Source of the DNA: Streptomyces asiaticus
GTDB taxonomy: Bacteria; Actinomycetota; Actinomycetes; Streptomycetales; Streptomycetaceae
Length of the DNA stretch: 64,000 nt
NCBI RefSeq assembly: GCF_018138715.1
Contig: NZ_JAGSHX010000006.1
Span: 620,001-684,000, forward strand
Reading direction: 5' to 3'
Under the pieces are notes generated by a model. The model saw only the letters and a list, made by a program, of their open reading frames with translations. It was not told the DNA's origin and did not search any database. Positions 1 through 8,693 of this stretch are shown piece by piece; position 1 is the stretch's first letter, and the number at the start of each line of letters is the position of its first letter. The translations under genes were made by a program, and so were the position numbers.

Positions 1-2406
1 GCCACCTTCGACGGCCGGACACTCCGGCTGCTCATCGACGGGAAGCAGACCGCGTCGGCCGACTGGACCGGCTCGGTCGGCTACTCCGCGCAGCCGGTGA
101 ACATCGGCCGCAACCCGGAGACCGACCAGGAGAACATCCGCACCCGGATGGCACACGGCACCGTCGACCAGGTCCGCGTCTACCACAAGGCGCTGAGCCC
201 CGATCAGCTCGCCGCCGACCCCAGCGCGGACGCGGTGCTCGCGCTCGACTTCGACCGGCTCGACCGCAAGGGGGACTTCCTGTCCTACGGTGCCGGGACC
301 GGCGGGGTCGACGGGGTGGTCTCCTCCGACCGCACCGTCCAGCCCGAGGCCCGCACCATGGCGGCCGTCCACGCCCCGATCCGGATCTCGGGCGAGGAGG
401 CCCGCGCGGGCCGGATCGAAGTGCGCAACGAGCGGTCCTTCACCGGCACCGGCGACCTCCGGCTGCGCTGGCGCGTCACCGAGGGGGCCCGCACCCTGGC
501 CCGGGGCAGCCGGAACCTCGACCTCGCCGCCGGTGAGCGGAGCACCCTCCAGCTGCCCAAGCCGCCTGCCAACCCTAGGGACGCCGACCGGCAGCTGACC
601 GTGGAGGCGGTGCAGGCGGCGGACACGGCCTGGGCGAAGGCCGGACACCGGGTGGCGGTCGAGCAGTTCGACATCGGCGGCCACCAGCTCGCGGGCACGA
701 CGCCCGCGCGGGCACCGGGGAAGGTGCGGGCCACCACCTCCGGCGACCGCCTCACGGTCACCGGGGACGGCTTCAGTTACGGCTTCGACCGGGCCAGTGG
801 CGAGCTCGTCTCCATGAAGTCCGGCGGCCGGGAGCTCCTCGGCTCCGGACCCGAGCTGGACGCCTGGCGCGCCCCGGTCAGCAATGAGATCGGCTCCGAA
901 GAGGGGCCCTGGCGCGAGGCGGGCCTGGACCGGCTGCGCACGAAGCCGGGCAAGGTCACGGTGGACGAGCGGAACGGCGAGGTCGTCGTCACCGTGCCCT
1001 CCTCGGCCGCCGCGCCCGGCGTCAAGGACTCCTCGTTCGCCCAGACCCTGCGGTACACCGTCAGCGGCACCGGGGAGCTGCGCCTCGACCACCGGGTGGA
1101 GGCCCGGGGCGCGGCGCGCAAGGTGCCGTATCTGCCCCGTATCGGGCTCTCACTGCGCATACCCGACCGCTACGACCGGTTCAGCTGGTACGGGCGCGGG
1201 CCGCAGGAGAACTACAACGACCGTACGGACGGCGCCCCCGTGGGGGTCTACTCCACCGACGTGGACGAGCAGTTCGCCGGATACACCAAGCCGCAGGACT
1301 ACGGGAACCACGAGGACGTCCGCTGGGCCTCGCTGTCCGACGGCAGCGGCGGACTCCTGGTGTCCGGGGACTTCTCGGCCGGGGTGACCCCCTACACCGG
1401 GATCGACCGCGCCGCCTACCCGTTCGCCCTCCGCGAGGACCCGGGAGGCAACACCCTGCACCTGGACCACGCGGTGAGCGGGGTGAGCGAGACGTTCCAC
1501 ACCGTGCTGCCCGAGTACCAGGTGCGGCCCGCCAAGGAGTACGCCTACACCCTGCGGCTGCGCCCGCTGACCGGCGCCGAGGCCCGCACCGGCACCCCGC
1601 GCGGCCCGGTGGTCTGCGCCCCCGAGGCGAAGCTCACCGCCGCCGACACCACGGTCCCGGCGGACGGCTCCACTTCGGCCGAGCTGACCGTCACCAACCC
1701 CTGCGACACCCCGCTGCGGGATGTCACGGCCGCCTTCGGCCTGGCCGAGGGGTGGACCGCCGAGCCCGGCACCCTCGACCTCGGCGACCTCGCGGCGGGC
1801 CGGACCGCGACCGTACGGACCACGATCAGCCGTGGTGAGGGCAGCCCGGACGGTCCGCGGCCCGCCGTGGCCGATGTCCGCGCGACCTCGGCCGGTGGCG
1901 CGCGGGTGAGCGGCTCGGCGTCGGCCGAGCTCGACGGCACACCTCCGCCGCCGCGCGGTGAGGCGGCGGTGTCCACGCTCGACTTCATCACCGCGGACAA
2001 CGGCTGGGGCCCGGTCGAACGCGACCGCAGCAACGGCGAGTCCGCGCCGGGCGACGGCAAGACCCTCACCATCGACGGCACGGCCTACGAGCGCGGCCTC
2101 GGCACCCACGCCGACTCCACGGTCGAGGTCTTCCTGGGCGGCAACTGCTCGACGTTCACCGCGAAGACCGGCCTGGACGACGAGGTGGGGTCCGACGGCA
2201 GCGTCGTCTTCGAGGTCTACGCCGACGGCGAGCGGGTGTACCGGGGTGAGACGGTGCGCGGCTCGGACGCGGCCGTACCGGTGGAGGCCCGGGTCGAGGG
2301 CGCGCAGCGGCTACGGCTGCGGGTCACCGACGGCGGCGACGGCAACGCGCATGACCACGCGGACTGGGGAGCGGCCACGGTGCACTGCGGAGGTGGCTCC
2401 GCATGA
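1..2406 (+). CDS. GH2 beta-galactosidase, C-terminal part (5' end outside window)
   Basis: The frame is open from base 1, so this is the 3' part of a larger gene (at least 801 residues here). In order it shows a LamG/concanavalin-like fold (LLIDGKQTASADW, VDQVRVYHKALS), a beta-sandwich, then the beta-galactosidase small-chain domain recognised by YGRGPQENYNDR and DYGNHEDVRW. A NEW3-type CARDB-like domain follows (ELTVTNPCDTPLRDV), and an NPCBM carbohydrate-binding domain closes the protein (YERGLGTHADS, LDDEVGSDGSVVFEVYADG). Family knowledge: such GH2 proteins are secreted multimodular hydrolases releasing terminal beta-galactose from polysaccharides. The catalytic TIM barrel must lie upstream, so the substrate cannot be judged from this window. 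Confidence 0.9.
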   Translation, partial: ATFDGRTLRLLIDGKQTASADWTGSVGYSAQPVNIGRNPETDQENIRTRMAHGTVDQVRVYHKALSPDQLAADPSADAVLALDFDRLDRKGDFLSYGAGTGGVDGVVSSDRTVQPEARTMAAVHAPIRISGEEARAGRIEVRNERSFTGTGDLRLRWRVTEGARTLARGSRNLDLAAGERSTLQLPKPPANPRDADRQLTVEAVQAADTAWAKAGHRVAVEQFDIGGHQLAGTTPARAPGKVRATTSGDRLTVTGDGFSYGFDRASGELVSMKSGGRELLGSGPELDAWRAPVSNEIGSEEGPWREAGLDRLRTKPGKVTVDERNGEVVVTVPSSAAAPGVKDSSFAQTLRYTVSGTGELRLDHRVEARGAARKVPYLPRIGLSLRIPDRYDRFSWYGRGPQENYNDRTDGAPVGVYSTDVDEQFAGYTKPQDYGNHEDVRWASLSDGSGGLLVSGDFSAGVTPYTGIDRAAYPFALREDPGGNTLHLDHAVSGVSETFHTVLPEYQVRPAKEYAYTLRLRPLTGAEARTGTPRGPVVCAPEAKLTAADTTVPADGSTSAELTVTNPCDTPLRDVTAAFGLAEGWTAEPGTLDLGDLAAGRTATVRTTISRGEGSPDGPRPAVADVRATSAGGARVSGSASAELDGTPPPPRGEAAVSTLDFITADNGWGPVERDRSNGESAPGDGKTLTIDGTAYERGLGTHADSTVEVFLGGNCSTFTAKTGLDDEVGSDGSVVFEVYADGERVYRGETVRGSDAAVPVEARVEGAQRLRLRVTDGGDGNAHDHADWGAATVHCGGGSA

Positions 2407-2434
2407 CATGACGGCTGACGGGCGCGGGTCCCGG

Positions 2435-2956
2435 TCATGCGCCGCCGGGGCCCGCACCCTCCGCGCCCTCCGCACCCTCCGCGCCCTCCGCGCTCCGGAG
2501 CAGCTCCTCCAGCCGGTCCAGGAAGGCCCGCTGCTTCGACACCATCTTCCGGCGGGCCTCGTCCAGGCCGAACCAGGCGACCCGGTCGATCTCGGGGAAC
2601 TCCCGCATCCGGCCGGAGCCCTTCGGCCACTCCATGACGAACGTCCCGGGGGTGATGCCCGCCGGGTCGAGGTCGCCCTCCAGCGCCCAGGCGGTGACCA
2701 GCTTGCCCCCGGTCTGGGTCACGGAGCCCAGCGGAACCGGCTCCCCGCCGGGCGGGGGCACACCGAGCTCCTCCTGGAACTCCCGGCGCGCGGCGGCCTC
2801 CGGGGTCTCGTCCTCGTCGTACTCCCCCTTGGGCACCGTCCAGGCGCCCGCGTCCTTGGTGGCCCAGAACGGGCCTCCCATATGGGCGAGCAGAACCTCA
2901 ACGGCCGGGCCCGCACCCCGGTAGAGCAGGAGCCCGGCGCTGCGCTTACGCGTCAC
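2435..2956 (-). CDS. NUDIX hydrolase
   Basis: A 173-residue protein with a complete Nudix box near residues 44-66: GEYDEDE, then TPEAAAR, then REFQEELGV, matching GX5EX7REUXEEXGU. It also carries the W-x-x-PKGE lead-in common to MutT/DIPP-like enzymes. It should hydrolyse a nucleoside diphosphate linked to another moiety; the substrate is unknown. The start is GTG without a clear Shine-Dalgarno. The C terminus ends in a repeated Glu-Gly-Ala run encoded by a short tandem DNA repeat (about 2455-2500), which is probably disordered. The gene converges on the beta-galactosidase, leaving 28 nt. Confidence 0.9.
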   Translation of the reverse strand: MTRKRSAGLLLYRGAGPAVEVLLAHMGGPFWATKDAGAWTVPKGEYDEDETPEAAARREFQEELGVPPPGGEPVPLGSVTQTGGKLVTAWALEGDLDPAGITPGTFVMEWPKGSGRMREFPEIDRVAWFGLDEARRKMVSKQRAFLDRLEELLRSAEGAEGAEGAEGAGPGGA

Positions 2957-3006
2957 GGTGCCCAGTGTGCGCCCACAGGGCCGGGGCTGAGTGCCGGGCT
3001 CACCGT

Positions 3007-3777
3007 TCAGCCCTTGCGGGCGTAGCCGAGGTAGGTGACCAGCGGCCGGGCGTCCGGCGCGAGCACGAAGTCGACGATCGGCGGGATCTGCTCATCGGTG
3101 ATCCGCCCCCGGCGGCGCGCCATGGTGGCCTTGACCAGGCTGCGCGGGTCCTTGGGCTTGAAGTCGCAGATGTCCTCGTTGCGCAGCCCCTGCCGCTCCA
3201 GGGCGGCGGTCAGCTCGGCGGGGGTGCGCAGCCGGGCCGCCGCGTAGCGGCCGGCGGGCATGATCCGGGTCATCGGGACGCGCTGGAAGGCGCCGAGGTA
3301 GATCAGCCGGGAGAGCAGGGTGCGGTTGACGGTGTCGTAGATCAGCACCCCGCCGGGCCGCAGCACCCGGGCGGCCTCCGCCAGCACCCGGTCGAGATCC
3401 GGGGTGATCTCGAAGGTGTCCGCGTAGTAGGCGAGGTCGAACGCGCCGTCGGCGAGGCCGAGTCGCTCTGCGGGCGCGGTGCGGTAGTCGATCCCGGGGT
3501 GCTCGCGCTCGCCCGCCTCGCGCGCCATCTCGGTCGCGGTGGCGGAGGGGTCGACGGCGACGACGTCGAAGCCGAGACCGGCCAGCCCGCGGGGCAGCAG
3601 CCCGCGGCCGCTGCCCACGACCACGGCGCGGCTTCCGGACGCGGAGAGGTCCACGCTCTTGAGCGTGGTGCGGACGTACTCCAGACGGCTGTCCTGGAAG
3701 GTGACGGCCCTGATCTGACGGCCGTCGACGGCCTCGGGCGACCGTGAGTCCAGTTCGATGTGCGGGGCGGCGGCCAT
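3007..3777 (-). CDS. Class I SAM-dependent methyltransferase (UbiG-like)
   Basis: A 256-residue protein with a Rossmann methyltransferase core. AVVVGSGRGLLPRGLAGLGF is motif I, VVAVDPSATATEMA holds the acidic SAM-ribose residue, and ARVLRPGGVLIYDTVNR is the motif III region. It resembles UbiG-type O-methyltransferases, but the acceptor is unknown. I chose ATG 3777, since GGGAGA lies just upstream; a longer frame reaches 3816 without a ribosome site. It is divergent from the HxlR regulator at 3910, with a perfect inverted repeat between them, so the regulator probably controls it. Confidence 0.85.
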   Translation of the reverse strand: MAAAPHIELDSRSPEAVDGRQIRAVTFQDSRLEYVRTTLKSVDLSASGSRAVVVGSGRGLLPRGLAGLGFDVVAVDPSATATEMAREAGEREHPGIDYRTAPAERLGLADGAFDLAYYADTFEITPDLDRVLAEAARVLRPGGVLIYDTVNRTLLSRLIYLGAFQRVPMTRIMPAGRYAAARLRTPAELTAALERQGLRNEDICDFKPKDPRSLVKATMARRRGRITDEQIPPIVDFVLAPDARPLVTYLGYARKG

Positions 3778-3876
3778 CGTCTTCTCCCTCACGGGTGCGC
3801 GGATTCGCGGATTCACCGGTGCCTGGGGCGGCCCGGGCGGGCTCGCCGGGTTCCCCGAGGAAACCTAACACCCTTA

Positions 3877-3893
3877 AGTTCCCTCGGGGAACT
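3877..3893. promoter_or_regulatory. Perfect inverted repeat in a divergent promoter (candidate HxlR operator)
   Basis: AGTTCCC-TCG-GGGAACT is a perfect 7+3+7 palindrome in the 132 bp between the methyltransferase and HxlR starts. It sits just upstream of a possible -10 (TAGGGT, 3898-3903) for the HxlR gene. That -10 lies seven bases before the ATG, so the transcript may be leaderless. Assigning it as the HxlR operator is inference from position. Confidence 0.5.
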
Positions 3894-3909
3894 CGGGTAG
3901 GGTCGTGTC

Positions 3910-4467
3910 ATGACCCGTACCCCGCTCGCCGATGTGGCCTGTTCGATCGCCCGCGCCACCGATCTGTTCGGCGACGCCTGGACGGCACTGATCATGCGGG
4001 ATGTGCTCACCGGGGTCACCCGCTTCGACGATCTCGCCCATGACCTGGGCATATCGCGTAAGGTCCTGGCCGCCCGGCTGTCCCGGCTGGTCCAGGAGGG
4101 GGTGCTGGTCCGGGAGCGATACCAGGAGCGGCCGCCGCGTGAGCACTATCGCGCCACTCCCAAGGGCGAGGAGCTCTATCCGGTGCTGCTGGCGCTGATG
4201 GAGTGGGGCGACCGCTGGTACGCGGGCCCCGCGGGGCCCCCGGCCCGGATCCGCCATCTCGGCTGCGGGCGGGACACCACGCCGGTGACCACGTGCGCCC
4301 ACTGCGGGGAGCCCCTGACGGTCGGCAACACCACCCAGCTCCCGGGCCCCGGCGGGCGCAGCGGGCCCGGCACCCGGGTGCTGGGCCCGCTGCTCACCGC
4401 GCGGAAGAACCGGCGGGAGGACCGGCGGGAGGACACCCCGGAGGCCGGGCGCCCGGCGACGGTTTGA
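3910..4467 (+). CDS. HxlR-family winged-helix transcriptional regulator
   Basis: A 185-residue protein with the MarR/HxlR winged helix across residues ~10-100: CSIARATDLFGDAWTALIMR, FDDLAHDLGISRKVLAARLS and YRATPKGEELYPVLLALMEW. The C-terminal extension carries a CAHC pair plus an earlier Cys, possibly a small metal or redox site, and ends in an Arg/Glu-rich tail. HxlR proteins usually regulate an adjacent divergent enzyme gene in response to a small or reactive molecule; here the candidate target is the methyltransferase at 3007-3777. No Shine-Dalgarno precedes the ATG, consistent with leaderless translation. Confidence 0.9.
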   Translation: MTRTPLADVACSIARATDLFGDAWTALIMRDVLTGVTRFDDLAHDLGISRKVLAARLSRLVQEGVLVRERYQERPPREHYRATPKGEELYPVLLALMEWGDRWYAGPAGPPARIRHLGCGRDTTPVTTCAHCGEPLTVGNTTQLPGPGGRSGPGTRVLGPLLTARKNRREDRREDTPEAGRPATV

Positions 4468-4527
4468 GCGAATGGCACGGGGCACTCGGCACAGCAGCCG
4501 GGCACCCGACCACGAGGAGCGCCGACC

Positions 4528-5016
4528 ATGCGCTACGAAGAAATGACGGGCCTGGTCCAGGCCCGGGCTCAGCTCCCCGACCGGCAGTCCGCCGAGCGGG
4601 CGGTACGGGCCACGCTCGAAACGCTCGCCGAGCGCATCCCGGACGGGCTGGCGGACCATGTGGCGGCCCAGCTGCCGCAGGAGGCGGCGGAGCCACTACG
4701 GCGCGTCGCCGCCTCCCACGAGGGCTCGCCCGAGGAGCGGACGTACCGGCGGGACCACGGCGAGCGATTCGACCTCACCGGTTTCGCGGGCCGGATCGCC
4801 TGGCGCACCGAACACACCGAGGAGGAGGCGCTGCGTGAGGCGGCCGCCTTCTTCGAGGTGCTGGACTCGGCCGTGGACCCGGAGCTGATGGAGAAGCTCT
4901 ACGGCGTGCTGCCGAGCGACATCCGGGAGCTGCTGCCCGAGGCACGGGCCGAGCAGGACGCGCGTCGCTCCGAGCGGGGCCGGCGACCGGACCCCCAGGG
5001 CCCGCGGGGGCGGTAG
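4528..5016 (+). CDS. DUF2267 domain protein
   Basis: A 162-residue all-helical protein with the DUF2267 signature duplicated: a first half ARATLETLAERIPDGLADHV and a second half with AAFFEVLDSAVDPELMEKL and LPSDIRELLP. The family function is not established; in actinobacteria members often sit among stress-related genes. GAGGAG precedes the ATG. The C terminus is a short basic, Pro/Arg-rich tail. It ends 9 bp from the convergent gene at 5026. Confidence 0.85.
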   Translation: MRYEEMTGLVQARAQLPDRQSAERAVRATLETLAERIPDGLADHVAAQLPQEAAEPLRRVAASHEGSPEERTYRRDHGERFDLTGFAGRIAWRTEHTEEEALREAAAFFEVLDSAVDPELMEKLYGVLPSDIRELLPEARAEQDARRSERGRRPDPQGPRGR

Positions 5017-5025
5017 GAGCGCGGT

Positions 5026-5364
5026 TCACTTCGACTGCCCCGGGTGGTCGGGATGACCGTGGCGCGGCGGCGGGCTCGGCTCGGCCGTCGTCTGCGGGGT
5101 CACCGGCGATCCGCCCTGCGGCGGAGAGGGCCGCTCGGGGAGCGGCTCGGCATCCGGCTCACCGGGCGAGGGGGTGGCGCCGCCCTCCAGCTGGTGCAGG
5201 CGCGCCGTCATCACCTCGATGACCGGAAGGCGGTTGGCATGGGAGCGCTCGTACTCCAGCAGCTGCCGCAGCTGCTCCTCGGTGAGGGCGCGGATGCGGT
5301 GCTGCAGGGCACTGAGCGGAAGATGGTCGTAGTCGGCGAGCGGCAGGTCGTCGTGGGTGCTCAT
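5026..5364 (-). CDS. Small conserved actinobacterial protein, proline-rich tail
   Basis: A 112-residue protein. The first ~60 residues form a compact helical unit (LPLADYDHLP, LQHRIRALTEEQLRQLLEYE, RLPVIEVMTARLHQLE) that I recognise as a recurrent unnamed actinobacterial domain. The rest is Pro/Ser/Gly-rich and likely disordered. It overlaps the upstream ChaB-like gene by 4 nt (ATGA), so the two are co-translated. No function is known. Confidence 0.75.
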   Translation of the reverse strand: MSTHDDLPLADYDHLPLSALQHRIRALTEEQLRQLLEYERSHANRLPVIEVMTARLHQLEGGATPSPGEPDAEPLPERPSPPQGGSPVTPQTTAEPSPPPRHGHPDHPGQSK

Positions 5365-5771
5365 CCGTTCTCCTCCCGGGCCCGCCGGGTGCGTATGCGG
5401 TTGGCCTTGCGGATGGCGTCCAGCAGCTCCGGCCGGTTCATCCGCGAGCGACCCTCGATGCCCAGCCGCTGCGCCACGTCATAGAGGTGCTGTTTGGTGG
5501 CCCGCTCGTCGACGCCCTCGCCGGTACGGCCACCGAGCTGCCGCGGCCGTGCGGACCGCGGATCGGAGGGGCCCTTGCGCCCCTTCTCCTTGCGTTCCCA
5601 GTGGTCGCCGATCTTCTCGTACTTGTGCTTCAGGGCCCCGTAGGCCACCCGGTGAGCCCGCTCGCCCTCGCCGTACTGCTCGACGGCCGAGTCATGGGCC
5701 TTGATCCAGGTGCGCCGCGCGTCCTCCGGGGAGCGCTCCAGGGTCGACGGAAGCTCTTCCCGTCCCGGCAT
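5361..5771 (-). CDS. ChaB-family protein with Rho-N/SAP-like C-terminal domain
   Basis: A 136-residue protein. The N-terminal ~60 residues match the ChaB fold (LPSTLERSPEDARRTWIKAH, then YGEGERAHRVAYGALKHKYE). The C-terminal ~35 residues (KQHLYDVAQRLGIEGRSRMN, RPELLDAIRKAN) resemble the helix-extended-loop-helix Rho N-terminal/SAP motif, which suggests nucleic-acid binding. ChaB was named for cation transport regulation in E. coli, but this two-domain form has no proven role. It is first in a two-gene minus-strand unit. Confidence 0.8.
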   Translation of the reverse strand: MPGREELPSTLERSPEDARRTWIKAHDSAVEQYGEGERAHRVAYGALKHKYEKIGDHWERKEKGRKGPSDPRSARPRQLGGRTGEGVDERATKQHLYDVAQRLGIEGRSRMNRPELLDAIRKANRIRTRRAREENG

Positions 5772-6087
5772 GGCCGATCACCTCCACTGCTGAGCGCCGA
5801 GCGGGTACCCGCGCACATACGGCGAAAACGACATAGCGGGCGAAAGGCGACTAAAAGGGCTGCCGCCCCGGCGTGCACAACGGGGGGAGCACCGCGGGGC
5901 GGCAGCGACCGAGCCGGGAGGGCTCGGCCGAGCCGCGGGGGCGTGGGATGTTCCCGGCGGCTCATCGGCGTCTACGGACCCCATCGGTGCCCCGTTCACC
6001 TTTTGTCCGATGGTGAGCACCCGCTGGTAAGCACCTGCCGCTCGAGCACCGGCCACGCCCCCGGTGATCGTCTGTCAGGCTGTCCCC
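5772..6087. other. Divergent intergenic region, no gene seen
   Basis: This 316 bp lies between the ChaB-like gene (minus) and peptide deformylase (plus). I see no credible ORF. It holds the strong hairpin at 5859-5906 and, at its right edge, a possible -10 (CAGGCT, 6076-6081) seven bases before the deformylase ATG, so that transcript may be leaderless. Confidence 0.5.
5859..5906 (-). terminator. Strong hairpin with T-run on the minus strand
   Basis: GCTGCCGCCCCG (5859-5870) pairs perfectly with CGGGGCGGCAGC (5895-5906). Read on the minus strand the hairpin is followed by CCTTTTAG, the layout of an intrinsic terminator. It lies upstream of the ChaB-like gene rather than after a gene, so it may be an attenuator or the end of an unseen short transcript. 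Confidence 0.5.
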
Positions 6088-6780
6088 ATGCCGACCACCA
6101 CCCTCTCCGAGCTCGTCGACGAACTGCTCTCCGGGACCCGCCCGCTGCCGATCCTCTCCGCGGGCATCCCCGTGCTGCGGCAACCGGCCCTGCCGTACGA
6201 GGGCCAGCTGGCCGCGGACCAGCTGGACCGGCTGCTGACGGCGATGCGGGAGGCCATGCACTCCGCGCCCGGAGTGGGGCTCGCGGCCCCGCAGATCGGT
6301 GTGCCGCTGCGGCTGGCGGTGATCGAGGACCCGGCGGAGGTGACGGCCGAGGTGCGCGAGGCGCGCGGCCGGGTGCCGCAGCCGTACCGGGTGCTGGTCA
6401 ACCCCCGCTACGAACCGGTCGGCGACGGCCGGTCGGCGTTCTTCGAGGGGTGCCTGAGCGTCCCCGGCTGGCAGGCCGTGGTCGGCCGCCCGGATCGGAT
6501 CCGACTGCGCGGGCAGGACGAGACGGGGCGGGAGCTGGACGAGGAGTTCACCGGCTGGCCCGCGCGGATCGTCCAGCACGAGACCGACCACCTCGACGGC
6601 GTCCTCTATCTGGATCTGGCCGAAACCCGCTCCCTGTCCTCGGCCGAGGCGGTAAGCGACTACTGGTCCCAGCCCACCCCCGCCACCGCGGCCCATGCGC
6701 TGGGATTCCCGCTCCCGAGCGCCACCGATGCCACCGGTGCCGCCGATGACAGCGGCGGCACCGGCGCTACCGCTCCGTAA
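6088..6780 (+). CDS. def: Peptide deformylase
   Basis: A 230-residue protein with all three deformylase motifs: GVGLAAPQIG (motif 1, GxGxAAxQ), EGCLSVPG (motif 2, Cys metal ligand) and QHETDHLDG (motif 3, HExxDH with two His ligands and the catalytic Glu). It removes the formyl group from nascent N-formyl-Met peptides, using Fe2+ or Zn2+. It is longer than the minimal enzyme, with an N-terminal extension and an Ala/Gly/Thr-rich tail after about residue 205. I start it at ATG 6088; a GTG frame opens at 6064. Streptomycetes often hold several def copies, so this may be accessory. Confidence 0.95.
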   Translation: MPTTTLSELVDELLSGTRPLPILSAGIPVLRQPALPYEGQLAADQLDRLLTAMREAMHSAPGVGLAAPQIGVPLRLAVIEDPAEVTAEVREARGRVPQPYRVLVNPRYEPVGDGRSAFFEGCLSVPGWQAVVGRPDRIRLRGQDETGRELDEEFTGWPARIVQHETDHLDGVLYLDLAETRSLSSAEAVSDYWSQPTPATAAHALGFPLPSATDATGAADDSGGTGATAP

Positions 6781-6982
6781 CCGGGGCCGACCTGCGGCAT
6801 GTTTTCGTCATCGACTGGCAGTCGCCGAATCACCGCACGGACACTGTGACGTACGTCGCCACGGCAAGACTGGTGGACGCCCCGGTACGCGCCGCCTCCG
6901 CGTACCGCACGGCGAGTGAGGCGTTTCTTCCGCTCTTCCCCAGTCCCCACCGCTCCTGACTTCCCTCGAACGGAGAACAGGA

Positions 6983-7738
6983 ATGCCCGTGCTCACGACG
7001 TCCACGACGGCGCCCACCAGCTCGTACGTCACCTCGATCGCCCACACCCGGGAGCAGATCCACGCCGCGCAGCGGCTGCGCTACCAGGTGTTCGGCGAGG
7101 AGAGGGGCGGCCGGCTGGACGCGGCGGTCGACGGCCGCGACGTGGACGAGTTCGACGAGGTCATGGACCACCTGATCGTCACGGACACGGCGACGGACAC
7201 CGTGGTCGGCACCTACCGGCTGCTTCCCCCGGGGCGCAGTGAGCGGCTCTACTCGGACACCGAGTTCAATCTGCACGGGCTTCCGGCCGAGGTCCGCTCG
7301 TCCATGGTCGAGGCCGGCCGCGCCTGTGTGCACGCCGACCACCGCTCGGGCGCCGTCATCAACCTGATGTGGGCCGGTCTGGCCCGCTACGTACTGCTGT
7401 CCGGCCACCGCTATCTCGCGGGCTGCGCCTCGGTGCCGCTGGCCGAGGGCGAGCAGGCCGCCGCCAACGCCTGGCTGCTCGGCACCACCAAGCACGCCGC
7501 CCCGCCGGAGATGCGGGTCCACCCGCTCGACCCCTGGATACCCTCGCGGCCGCTGGACGGCGAGCCCAGCTACGCCGATCTGCCGCCGCTGCTGCGCGGG
7601 TATCTGCGGGTCGGCGCCTGGATGTGCGGCTCCCCGCAGCACGACCGGGCCTTCAACGACGCCGACTTCTTCGTGCTGCTGGACACCGAGCGGATGAACG
7701 ACCGCTACCGCCGCTACTTCCTGGGTGAATCCCAGTGA
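6983..7738 (+). CDS. GNAT-fold N-acyltransferase, OlsB-like
   Basis: A 251-residue protein of the hemolysin/OlsB acyltransferase family: QRLRYQVFGEERGG, VGTYRLLPP, VEAGRACVHADHRSG and LMWAGLARYVLLSGHRYLAG. OlsB-type enzymes transfer a 3-hydroxyacyl chain from ACP to the alpha-amino group of ornithine, giving lyso-ornithine lipid. The next gene, a PlsC-type O-acyltransferase, overlaps by 4 nt (GTGA), which is the olsB-olsA arrangement. Inference: the pair makes ornithine lipid or another aminolipid, a membrane lipid often induced by phosphate limitation. No Pho-box was recognised upstream. Confidence 0.75.
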   Translation: MPVLTTSTTAPTSSYVTSIAHTREQIHAAQRLRYQVFGEERGGRLDAAVDGRDVDEFDEVMDHLIVTDTATDTVVGTYRLLPPGRSERLYSDTEFNLHGLPAEVRSSMVEAGRACVHADHRSGAVINLMWAGLARYVLLSGHRYLAGCASVPLAEGEQAAANAWLLGTTKHAAPPEMRVHPLDPWIPSRPLDGEPSYADLPPLLRGYLRVGAWMCGSPQHDRAFNDADFFVLLDTERMNDRYRRYFLGESQ

Positions 7739-8592
7739 CCGTCCCGGCCGCGATGAGTCTGCCCGCACACGCCTGGGCGGCCTGGTCGCCGTGCACCACC
7801 GGCTGTGTCGCCCACGCCGCCGACCGCGTCCCGGCCACGCGGGTCGCCCGGCGGGCGGCGGTCTTCGGCCGGGCGGTGCTGGGCGCGCTGGTGTCCAGCC
7901 GGCGGATCGCCGAGCCCGAGACGTTGCGGGCGCGGGCGGCGACACTGCTGGACTCCCTCGGCGTCCGGCTGGAGGTGGCGGGCGACAGCACGCTCAGCGC
8001 CCCGGGGACCACCGGCACGCTGATCGTGGCGAACCACATCTCCTGGCTGGACATCATCGCGCTGCTGTCGGTGGAGCCCGTGGTCATGCTGGCCAAGCGG
8101 GAGATCGCGGGCTGGCCGCTGATCGGCCCGATGGTCACCCGCGCGGGGACCCTGTACATCGACCGCGACTCGCTGCGCGAACTCCCCGCGACCGTACGGG
8201 AGATGGCGGCCCGGCTGCGCGACGGCCAGTCGGTGATGGCCTTCCCGCAAGGCATCACCTGGTGTGCGGGCACCGGCGGCAGCTTCCGCCGGGCCACCTT
8301 CCAGGCCGCGCTGGACGCGGGCGCGCCGGTGCGCCCGGTGACCCTGGACTACGTCCAGCACGGCGCCCCGACCACGGTGGCCGCCTTCGTCGGCGAGGAC
8401 GACTTCGGCCACTCGCTGCGCCGGGTGATCCGCGCCGACGGACTCACGGTGCGGGTGAATGTGCACCGGCCGCTGCGGCCGATGCGGGACGTCGACGACC
8501 GGCGCCGGGTCGCGGCGCAGGCCCAGGCGACCGTCTGCGGGGCGCGGCTGCCCCTGCATCACGAGGTCACCGCCCTCGGGTTGGCACGCTGA
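7735..8592 (+). CDS. 1-acyl-glycerol-phosphate acyltransferase family (PlsC/OlsA-like)
   Basis: A 285-residue protein with the PlsC signature HX4D in NHISWLD (~residues 98-104), a membrane-associating stretch (IIALLSVEPVVMLAKREIAG) and the substrate block FPQGITW. In most homologues that third block is FPEGTTW; the Glu is Gln here, a change at a conserved acyltransferase position. Translation starts at a GTG overlapping the stop of the OlsB-like gene, so the two proteins are coupled. Likely role: O-acylation of the lyso-lipid made by the upstream enzyme. Confidence 0.8.
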   Translation: MTVPAAMSLPAHAWAAWSPCTTGCVAHAADRVPATRVARRAAVFGRAVLGALVSSRRIAEPETLRARAATLLDSLGVRLEVAGDSTLSAPGTTGTLIVANHISWLDIIALLSVEPVVMLAKREIAGWPLIGPMVTRAGTLYIDRDSLRELPATVREMAARLRDGQSVMAFPQGITWCAGTGGSFRRATFQAALDAGAPVRPVTLDYVQHGAPTTVAAFVGEDDFGHSLRRVIRADGLTVRVNVHRPLRPMRDVDDRRRVAAQAQATVCGARLPLHHEVTALGLAR

Positions 8593-8693
8593 GCGACTGG
8601 CACGCCGAGAAGCCCTCGGGGTGACACCCTGAGCCCATGCGCCCCGGGTCCCGTCCTGTCCTGTCCTGTCCGCGGACGGCGCCCGGGGCGGCT

